Of a stretch of 64,000 nt of DNA, positions 58,196 to 64,000 are shown piece after piece; the stretch's first letter is position 1; each line of letters begins with the position of its first letter. This stretch comes from Candidatus Izemoplasmatales bacterium. GTDB taxonomy: Bacteria > Bacillota_I > Bacilli_A > Izemoplasmatales > Hujiaoplasmataceae. A model generated the notes under the pieces. It ran no database searches and had not been told where the DNA came from. It saw nothing but the letters and a program-made list of their open reading frames with translations. The DNA is taken from assembly GCA_041649275.1 (NCBI GenBank), contig JBAZNL010000001.1:248001-312000 (forward strand). The letters run 5' to 3'. A program made the translations under genes and the position numbers.

Positions 58196-59797
58196 TCAGC
58201 GCGATTTTTCCGCATGCGCACGACGCGTTTTCTTCGCACGCTTGAGGACCGCGTCGGCGGCGAGCTTGCCGGTGAGGATCGAAACCGGCAGCCCGGAGGG
58301 TGCGAACGTCCACTGACCCGCCTGATAGACGTCCGGAAGCGGCGTCATCACCGTCTTCTGGATGCTGGCGAACCCATGTTCGACGGGCATCGGACGATTC
58401 GTGAACGACCACCCGGTGATCGCCCCCTGGTAGCTCCCGACATCGCGCGCGATCGAAAGCGGCGTCGACGAGAAGATCCCGGAGATCCTGCCTTCGAGCA
58501 TGGGGAACGCACCACCGACGAGCGCGTCGACGGTGAGCCGCTCGCCGCGCTTCTTGAACTCCTCGTACAGGCCTTCCGCCTTGATCCGTTCGACGAGCCG
58601 GTAGTCCATCAGGACGGAAACGATCAGACCCGTCCTGCCGGCCGGCGCGAGCGCCGGATCGCGCAGGACCGGAATCGAGATCTCGTAGGTGGTCTTCTGG
58701 AAATACTCGGCGAGGCCGACGGGCAGACCGGAGGCGTCGCGGAGCGAAGGATCGATCCGATCCGCGGTCTTTCCGAGAATGCCTTCCGCGACCGGCGAGT
58801 AGAACGAATGCGCGCCGCAGACCCGGGCGAATTCGGACGGGTCGGCGTCGACGGAGAGGTACACGGTGAAGATCGAATCGCCGCCGACGAGGCCTTCCAG
58901 CGCCTGTTTCCGTGCGCGGACCGCGGGCGAAAGCGACGCTTCGGGGATCGCCCGATACATCGCCTTCATGTCGCCCGCCCAGACGAGGCGGTCGTAGCCG
59001 AGGATCTCCCCGCCGGCGGTCGCGACCGTCTTCGCAGCGGGATCGAGGGCGACGATCTCGGTGCCGGTGCGGATCTCGACGCCGTGGTCGCGGGCGTACT
59101 TCTCGACCGCCCTGACGAGCGTGCCGGTGCCGCCGCGCGGATAGTTGTAGTCGAGGTAGAGGCTGAAGTAACTGAGCGCGAAGAATGCCGGCGTCTCGCG
59201 GAAGAAATGCTGCGTGATCATGCCGATCAGCGCCTTGTTCGTCGTGAAGCGGGATAGATGGTCGTCGATCGGATCGGTCAGTTTCCCGGCCTTCCTGATG
59301 TTGCGGTTGTACCGGAACAGCCACGGAAGGAGCGTCTTGAAGACGTACTTCGGATCGTCGATCGCATCGAGGAACAGCGGATTGTCGATGCCGTACAGAA
59401 CGTCCATGTAGCCCATCACCTTCCTGATCTCGAGGATGATGGAGCGGACTGCATCTGCGTCTTCGGGGAATTGACGGATGAGCATCGCCTCGTAGTCGGC
59501 GATGCTCTCTTCGCCGCCGAGGTAGACGAAGTCGCGGCCGATGCCGACGGAAACCGGGCTGCGGACGAGATCGACCTCGATCCCGAGCTGTTTCAGCATC
59601 GGCTTGACGATGCCGGAATTCTCGAAGGCGCGGATCCCGCCGTCGAACGTGAAGCCGTCGCGCTCGAACGACACGACGAGACCGCCGAGATGGTCGGCCC
59701 GCTCGCAGAGCAAGGTCTTCATTCCGGCGCGTCCGAGGTAGCTGGCGGCGGTGAGGCCGGCGATGCCGCCGCCCACCACGATTGCATCATATCTCAT
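58196..59797 (-). CDS. CrtI-like FAD-dependent oxidoreductase
   Basis: This 533-residue protein has the phytoene-desaturase (CrtI)/amine-oxidase fold. The N-terminal dinucleotide-binding motif is AIVVGGGIAGLTAASYLGRA, then LCERADHLGGLV, and a C-terminal FAD-binding segment VYQAGQWTFAPSGLPVSILTGK. The middle region is hydrophobic and fits a long lipid or isoprenoid substrate. The exact reaction (desaturase, isomerase or saturase) cannot be told. Its ATG overlaps the stop of the next upstream gene (ATGA), so the two oxidoreductases are made together. AAGGAG lies ten bases upstream. The C-terminus is basic (KRAKKTRRAHAEKSR). Confidence 0.85.
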   Translation of the reverse strand: MRYDAIVVGGGIAGLTAASYLGRAGMKTLLCERADHLGGLVVSFERDGFTFDGGIRAFENSGIVKPMLKQLGIEVDLVRSPVSVGIGRDFVYLGGEESIADYEAMLIRQFPEDADAVRSIILEIRKVMGYMDVLYGIDNPLFLDAIDDPKYVFKTLLPWLFRYNRNIRKAGKLTDPIDDHLSRFTTNKALIGMITQHFFRETPAFFALSYFSLYLDYNYPRGGTGTLVRAVEKYARDHGVEIRTGTEIVALDPAAKTVATAGGEILGYDRLVWAGDMKAMYRAIPEASLSPAVRARKQALEGLVGGDSIFTVYLSVDADPSEFARVCGAHSFYSPVAEGILGKTADRIDPSLRDASGLPVGLAEYFQKTTYEISIPVLRDPALAPAGRTGLIVSVLMDYRLVERIKAEGLYEEFKKRGERLTVDALVGGAFPMLEGRISGIFSSTPLSIARDVGSYQGAITGWSFTNRPMPVEHGFASIQKTVMTPLPDVYQAGQWTFAPSGLPVSILTGKLAADAVLKRAKKTRRAHAEKSR

Positions 59798-61665
59798 CGT
59801 TTCGGTTCTCCTTCCCGCAGGGGGGTCGTCAAATGCAGGGCGATCGGTCCGATCGCGACCGGATCTTCCCCGCCGAGTTTCAGCACGCAGCGCGATTCGC
59901 AGGTGCGGAGGAACGCATCCCGCGCGTCCGGATCGACCGGAAGCGCCATGACGAGGCGGCGGGCGCCGGCGAAGTTCCCGACGGCGACGCGCCGGTTCAT
60001 CCCGCGCACGTCGAAGATGGCGTGGTCGACGCAGGTCGGATGCTCGCAAAAACGGCACCGGGACGCCTGGCGCATGATCGTCCGTTCCGGTTCGGGGACA
60101 TCGGCGTTCAGCCGGTCTTCGGTGAACGGGTGGGGGACGATGCGGACGACGTTCTTCTGTGCCGGATCGTACCTGAAGACCGGAAGCCCCCGTTTCCGCA
60201 GGATCGCGTTGGCGGCCGAGAGCCCCGATGTCGTGACGGCCGGGGTCCCGGTCCCCATCACGGTCGATTCGCCGCAGGCGAAGACGTTCTTCCATTCGGT
60301 GCGGATGTGCAGCCGGCGGAACATGTGCTGGCCGAGGCGCTGCTTCGGTCCGGCGACGGCGCCCCCGCGTTTCATCGCGTAGCGCTCGATCGTCGCCGGC
60401 GTTCCCACTTCGGCGTGCCGGACGTGTCCGGCGATGCCGGGAAAGCGGCGTTCCAGCACCTCGAGGAGCCGTGCGCGTTCCGCCGTCTTCAGAGCCGCAT
60501 AGGCCTTGGGGTCGGAGCGGTCCCAGGTCTCGAAGCTCGGTCCGATCGCCATCACGACGTGGGCGTCGGAGGGGCAGAGGGTGCGGTCGTCGATGGACGG
60601 CACGTATACGGTGACTTCGGTCTCATCGATGCGGGCGGGATTGCCGACGAGCATCTCGACCGGGAGCGTTCCTTGGGGAATCGCGGCGGCGTCGACGAGC
60701 GCGTAGAGCATCACCGACGGATAGGTCGGCTCGAGTCGCTCCGCCCAGGCGATGCGGCGCTTCTTCGCCTCGTGACGAACCAGCCTGCCGTAGAAGTTCC
60801 AGACGCTGCCGGCGTGGACGACCTCGTCCGATTCGACGAAGCCGCCGCCGGCGAGTTCGACGCCCGTGGCGCGGCCGCGGTCGAAGGCGATCCTGACCGC
60901 CTCGCGTTCGAGCATCATCGTGCCGCCGTGCTCCTCGATCGACTTTTCCAGGCGGCCGACGAGCTGCAGCGTCGACCCCGCGGGATAATAGCTGCCGCCG
61001 ACGTGGTTGTCGACGAACATGACCGCGGCGAGGATCGCCGGAGTCTCCTTCACCGTCGTATAGCAGTACGTCGAGGTCAGCTTGTCGAAGAAGCGGAAGA
61101 TCGCAGGGTCCTTGAAATAACGCCGAAGGAGGGTATCGGCGCTCAGGTTGAGATAGCTGAGGAAACGGAAGTAGGAGAGCGGATGACGGAGCAGACTCTT
61201 CAGACCTTCCTTGGGATCGGTCTCCTCGGGGGAGGTATAGGTGGGCGTCTCGACCATCACGTGCCGGTAGATCTGCCCCATGTCGGCGTAGAAGCGGAGG
61301 ATGTTCCGTCTTTCGGACGGGAACACTTCCCCGAGTTCGTCCGCAAAGCGGTCGAGATCGGCCCAGAAGTTGATCCGTCTCCCGTCGTAGACGACGCAGT
61401 ACAGGAGGTCGTGCTTGATCATCGAGATCGGCTCTTCGAGCGAGTTCATCACGAAGCGGTGCGGATTGAATCCCGACGGGCCCCACCCATAAAGCATCGA
61501 GGATCCGTAGTCGAAGGTCGCCCCGTCGCGCTTGAAGACGCCGCAAGATCCTCCCGGCATATAGTTTCTGTCGATGACCGCGACTTTCAATCCCCGTTTC
61601 GCGAGCAATGCGGCGGCCGTCAGTCCGGATAGTCCGGCGCCGATCACGCAGACGTCGTATCTCAT
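59794..61665 (-). CDS. CrtI-like FAD-dependent oxidoreductase with C-terminal iron-sulphur-like domain
   Basis: This 623-residue protein has the CrtI-type FAD fold (CVIGAGLSGLTAAALLAKRG, IDRNYMPGGSCGVFKRDGA, and the late FACGESTVMGTGTPAV). It carries an extra C-terminal domain of about 110 residues. The cysteines there are Cys537, Cys540, Cys545, Cys589 and Cys593: RCRFCEHPTCV, then a helix with GNFAGARR, then TCESRCVL and DPVAIGPI. The layout resembles the N-terminal [4Fe-4S] domain of GltD and dihydropyrimidine dehydrogenase, but at the opposite end and with fewer cysteines. An electron-input role is likely but unproven. It is the first gene of the pair, with TTGGAGGAG upstream of ATG. Confidence 0.82.
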   Translation of the reverse strand: MRYDVCVIGAGLSGLTAAALLAKRGLKVAVIDRNYMPGGSCGVFKRDGATFDYGSSMLYGWGPSGFNPHRFVMNSLEEPISMIKHDLLYCVVYDGRRINFWADLDRFADELGEVFPSERRNILRFYADMGQIYRHVMVETPTYTSPEETDPKEGLKSLLRHPLSYFRFLSYLNLSADTLLRRYFKDPAIFRFFDKLTSTYCYTTVKETPAILAAVMFVDNHVGGSYYPAGSTLQLVGRLEKSIEEHGGTMMLEREAVRIAFDRGRATGVELAGGGFVESDEVVHAGSVWNFYGRLVRHEAKKRRIAWAERLEPTYPSVMLYALVDAAAIPQGTLPVEMLVGNPARIDETEVTVYVPSIDDRTLCPSDAHVVMAIGPSFETWDRSDPKAYAALKTAERARLLEVLERRFPGIAGHVRHAEVGTPATIERYAMKRGGAVAGPKQRLGQHMFRRLHIRTEWKNVFACGESTVMGTGTPAVTTSGLSAANAILRKRGLPVFRYDPAQKNVVRIVPHPFTEDRLNADVPEPERTIMRQASRCRFCEHPTCVDHAIFDVRGMNRRVAVGNFAGARRLVMALPVDPDARDAFLRTCESRCVLKLGGEDPVAIGPIALHLTTPLREGEPKR

Positions 61666-61719
61666 GGTTTACGCTCCTCCAAGATGTCGAATCTTCACAA
61701 TGAAATCCCCATTTACACC

Positions 61720-61728
61720 ATTGTAGCA
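61720..61728 (-). promoter_or_regulatory. Extended -10 promoter for the CrtI-like pair
   Basis: TGCTACAAT on the minus strand, 55 bases before the first oxidoreductase start. Confidence 0.55.
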
Positions 61729-61790
61729 AATCCGGCGCGAAAATGCATCGCGGATGCCGAAAAACGCGTTCGCTTCGGCATCGGGGGATG

Positions 61791-61817
61791 AAAAAGGCTT
61801 CCAGCGGTCCGGAAGCC
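61791..61817 (-). terminator. Rho-independent terminator after the DUF1722 gene
   Basis: GGCTTCC...GGAAGCC stem on the minus strand followed by TTTTTC. It separates the EFR1-toroid-DUF1722 unit from the CrtI-like pair. A further hairpin (GATGCCGAA/TTCGGCATC, 61753-61782) lies just downstream. Confidence 0.8.
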
Positions 61818-61829
61818 CTGCATGGCCGA

Positions 61830-62309
61830 TCAACGATCGGCGAAGTAGTCCGACCCGATGAGATAGCCGACACCGTAGGCGACGCTCAGCCGCCACAAAA
61901 ACCGCTTGACGGATCCGATCTCGGCTTCGCCGTCGAGGTAGGAAGCCATCAGATCCCGGTACTCGCGCTTCTCCGCTTCCGCGGCGACGCGCTTGAAGTA
62001 ACCCCAGACGTGGGCCGCCGCGTTCGCCCGCATCTGCGGCGCGCACGGCGTCGCCAGGGCAAGGTCGACGAGTCGATAGAATTCCGCGACGGGATAGCCG
62101 GTTTTGTCCCGCAGAAGTCCGCGGATCGACTGATAGATCCGCGGCGACCGCTCCAGCACGGCGTACTTGTAAGCCCCCCACTCGCGCTCGAGGAGGGCGA
62201 TCCGACGGTCGGACCCTTGCGCCGCAAATGCGGCGGCGCGGGCCGCTGAGCGGCTTTCGGCGGTTCTCGGCGTCGGTTCCGGCGCCCGCGTTCCGGTCGT
62301 CATATTCAT
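61830..62309 (-). CDS. DUF1722 (YbgA-type) protein
   Basis: This 159-residue protein matches DUF1722 (PF08349, as in YbgA). The all-helical core shows YKYAVLERSPRIYQSIRGLL, ATPCAPQMRANAAAHVWGYFKR, and EKREYRDLMASYLDG. The domain is often beside or fused to photolyase-like or DUF523 proteins; its role is unknown. A low-complexity N-terminus (about 1-30, rich in Ala, Thr, Arg) precedes the domain. Its ATG overlaps the stop of the upstream gene (ATGA), and no strong ribosome binding site is visible, so translation is probably coupled. Confidence 0.8.
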   Translation of the reverse strand: MNMTTGTRAPEPTPRTAESRSAARAAAFAAQGSDRRIALLEREWGAYKYAVLERSPRIYQSIRGLLRDKTGYPVAEFYRLVDLALATPCAPQMRANAAAHVWGYFKRVAAEAEKREYRDLMASYLDGEAEIGSVKRFLWRLSVAYGVGYLIGSDYFADR

Positions 62310-63268
62310 GATCTGCCCGCCCGGCGCATCAGTCGGACGACGAGGAAGGTCAGCCAGTCGGACGGGCGCCCCTTGGCGGAAAACCCGCCGTCGCTCCACG
62401 CCTTCCAGTCGGATTCGGGGGCATAGATGCCGTCGGGTCCCGCCTTGGCGGCGATCACCTCGAGCATGTCCGCGAAACGCGCATCAGCGCGCGTGAAGGG
62501 ATAGCGCGACAGGGTGTCCGCGACCTGCATGATGTCGTACCAGACGAACGGGACCTTCAGCTTGCGGAAATCGGTTCCCATGTAGAACATGTAGGGGTGT
62601 TCCGCGCGGCTGCGTTCCCAAAGGCCGAGCAGCGCCTCAACGCCGGCGGCGGCTTCCGGCCGCGCCGCGGTATCTGCGCGTTCGGCCGCCAGGCGGAGCA
62701 TCGCGAGCGTCGAAAACGGACACGGATCCTGCTTCCTTCCGGGACCGCGCCACGTGCCGATCGACGCCGAGAGCGCGCACGGCCAGCCGTTGTCACGACA
62801 ACGGTCGAACAGGGCATCGATCCCCTTCCGGAGACCGGGATGGTCCCCGTAGCCGAACGCGACGAGCGCCCGCATCGTAATCGGCGCGTCGCAGAGCGCC
62901 CAACCGGCGATCGCGTCCACGCCCACCGCATGCTTCGTCGTCAGGGTCGGGACGCCGTCGCCGTCGAGGGTCGCGAGGATCCGTTCGGCGACGACGCCGA
63001 TGCCGGGATCGGCGCACGTCAGGCCGACATCGGCCAGAAACGCAAGCTTGTGGTAGGGTTGCGATGAACTCTTGTGGCTGTTCAGCACGCCTTCGGGCCA
63101 GGCGGATAGTTCAGTCAGGATCCCGTGGACGAGCGGGTGCGAGAGCGTCGCCTTGCGCGCCGCGACGACCTCGGGATCGTCGATGGCGAACCCGCGCAAA
63201 TCGATCAGAGTCCGATAGCGGGTCCACGGTTCGGGCGAGTCGGTCAATCTTACGATGTCGGTCGTCAT
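62306..63268 (-). CDS. Probable alpha-toroid (prenyltransferase/terpene-cyclase-like) protein
   Basis: This 320-residue, helix-rich protein has no membrane helix. Repeated segments of about 50 residues with DNGWPCA, DPCPFSTLAMLRL, YDIMQVADTLSRYP and GIYAPESDWKAWSDG resemble the inner-outer helix repeats and the DG-x-W turns of alpha/alpha toroids such as squalene cyclases and prenyltransferases. The DxDD catalytic motif of terpene cyclases is not visible, so enzymatic function is unproven. The ATG at 63268 has GGGGTGG about five bases upstream; a start at 63304 would overlap the EFR1 gene. It lies between EFR1 and DUF1722 genes on one transcript. Confidence 0.6.
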   Translation of the reverse strand: MTTDIVRLTDSPEPWTRYRTLIDLRGFAIDDPEVVAARKATLSHPLVHGILTELSAWPEGVLNSHKSSSQPYHKLAFLADVGLTCADPGIGVVAERILATLDGDGVPTLTTKHAVGVDAIAGWALCDAPITMRALVAFGYGDHPGLRKGIDALFDRCRDNGWPCALSASIGTWRGPGRKQDPCPFSTLAMLRLAAERADTAARPEAAAGVEALLGLWERSRAEHPYMFYMGTDFRKLKVPFVWYDIMQVADTLSRYPFTRADARFADMLEVIAAKAGPDGIYAPESDWKAWSDGGFSAKGRPSDWLTFLVVRLMRRAGRS

Positions 63269-63281
63269 CGGCGCCACCCCA

Positions 63282-64000
63282 TCAACGGAGGTCGGGGTGG
63301 ACATAGCGGCGTTTCCCGACGGTCCCCTTCCCGTAATCGATCGCCCCCACGGGACAGCGGTTGATGCAGGCGAGGCACTGCGTGCATTTCCTCCCCCAGA
63401 CGGGAAGCGGGTCGAGGCGGATCGTATGTACCGGACAGACGCGTTCGCACAGGCCGCAGCGGATGCAGGCGTCGGTGACGCGGAACGGCGCCGTAGTGAC
63501 GGCGAAACGGCTGAAGAGGGGATGGATCAGGGTCGACATCAGCTTCGGCCGGGATCCCGTCAGAAGCATGCGGGCGCCGGGTTCGCGGCGCGTGACCGCA
63601 TCGGCGATCCGCTCCAGGCGGACGTCGGCCGCCGCGAGGATGCGGTCCCGCTCCTCGGGGGCGTCGAGCTCGTAGCCGAGCAGGTAGTTGTTCGGCATCG
63701 CGACCGTGAAGGCGCCGTCGAGGGTGAGGCCCTTCTTCCTGAGCGAACGTTCGAGGACGGCGGCGGTGTCGCCCTCCTCGGCGCCGCAGGTCGAGACGCA
63801 GAAGACGTACGAAGGAACGCCTTCGACGCGGAGGTCGCGGATGAAGTCGGAGACGATCCGCGGCATGCCCCAGGCATGGATCGGATAACAGAACCCGAGC
63901 CGTTCGCCGGGCGTCGGGCGAAAGACGGGATGGGCGCCCGCGGCGTCGCGTTCGACGGCGATCGGGCGGACGGCGTCGCCGGTGAGACGGGCGACGGCGT
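63282..64000 (-). CDS. EFR1-type flavodoxin/ferredoxin protein (5' end outside the window)
   Basis: At least 239 residues are visible; the start lies beyond base 64000. The N-terminal part is a flavodoxin-like domain (GFCYPIHAWGMPRIV, CVSTCGAEEGD, AMPNNY), and the C-terminal part carries two [4Fe-4S] motifs, CIRCGLCERVCP and CTQCLACINRCP. This is the EFR1 arrangement, found in anaerobes, which links FMN and iron-sulphur electron carriers in the cytoplasm. It is the first visible gene of a unit with the toroid-like and DUF1722 genes. It could feed electrons to the CrtI-like oxidoreductases downstream. Confidence 0.88.
   Translation of the reverse strand, partial: AVARLTGDAVRPIAVERDAAGAHPVFRPTPGERLGFCYPIHAWGMPRIVSDFIRDLRVEGVPSYVFCVSTCGAEEGDTAAVLERSLRKKGLTLDGAFTVAMPNNYLLGYELDAPEERDRILAAADVRLERIADAVTRREPGARMLLTGSRPKLMSTLIHPLFSRFAVTTAPFRVTDACIRCGLCERVCPVHTIRLDPLPVWGRKCTQCLACINRCPVGAIDYGKGTVGKRRYVHPDLR

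Noticed and set aside
1..64000. CRISPR arrays, insertion sequences, prophage genes, tRNA or rRNA genes
   Set aside because: No regularly spaced repeats, transposase or integrase motifs, or cloverleaf-type sequences were recognised on either strand.

Overview
This window is about 64 kb of a GC-rich genome. It uses the standard genetic code: many genes stop at TGA, and tryptophan positions are read as TGG. Most genes lie on the minus strand. Gene content and order point to Bacillota (Bacilli) or a mollicute-related Bacilli lineage. PolC-type DNA polymerase III, DnaB/DnaI helicase loading proteins, RqcH, CoaX, PdxS/PdxT and T-box leaders are all present. The order polA - mutM - coaE - X - dnaB - dnaI - thrS matches the Bacillus order. 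Rubrerythrin, a flavodoxin-type ferredoxin protein and the absence of visible respiratory genes suggest an anaerobe. Placement in a GC-rich Acholeplasma/Izemoplasma-type lineage is only inference. Coding density is high. No stretch over 300 bases lacks a gene; the longest gaps (about 245-285 bases) hold T-box leaders. I saw no rRNA, tRNA, CRISPR array, insertion sequence or phage genes.

Region 1 (1-12.2 kb) holds a secreted-protein start, an HtrA lipoprotein protease, the rsgA-rpe-thiN operon, rubrerythrin, phosphofructokinase, rlmN, an ABC-2 exporter and T-box-controlled pheST. Region 2 (12.2-31.4 kb) is the replication and information core: a BI-1 membrane protein, polC, rpoZ-gmk divergent from rqcH, pdxST, T-box thrS, dnaI, dnaB, an unknown small protein, a fused MutM-CoaE protein, polA and coaX. 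Region 3 (31.4-44.1 kb) holds an ECF S component (likely pantothenate), an M42 peptidase, trmB, a frameshifted pepV, a heavy-metal ATPase with an operator-like repeat, T-box tyrS, an apparently self-regulated LacI repressor, rplS, and trmD-rimM behind a GH17-like glycosidase. A cation/proton antiporter coupled to a PII-like protein ends the region.

Region 4 (44.1-58.1 kb) is accessory metabolism and stress defence: an esterase, a GH2 glycosidase, YhhN, a membrane-anchored EEP hydrolase, MntP, peroxiredoxin, a membrane-tethered GNAT protein, a P-loop kinase-like protein, a GT8 transferase, a sugar symporter, a thioredoxin-like protein, a DsbA-like protein, Dps, OsmC and a LOR-fold protein. Region 5 (58.2-64 kb) is the least conventional. 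It has two overlapping CrtI-like FAD oxidoreductases, one with a C-terminal GltD-like cysteine domain, followed upstream by DUF1722, a probable alpha-toroid protein and an EFR1-type flavodoxin/ferredoxin. It may be a reductive isoprenoid or lipid system.

The main points for a second look are the MutM-CoaE fusion with no start codon at the junction, the region 5 redox cluster, the esterase-PII-antiporter operon, a 16-bp perfect palindrome between two divergent promoters, the pepV frameshift, and the heavy use of extended -10 promoters (TGnTATAAT) in a GC-rich genome.
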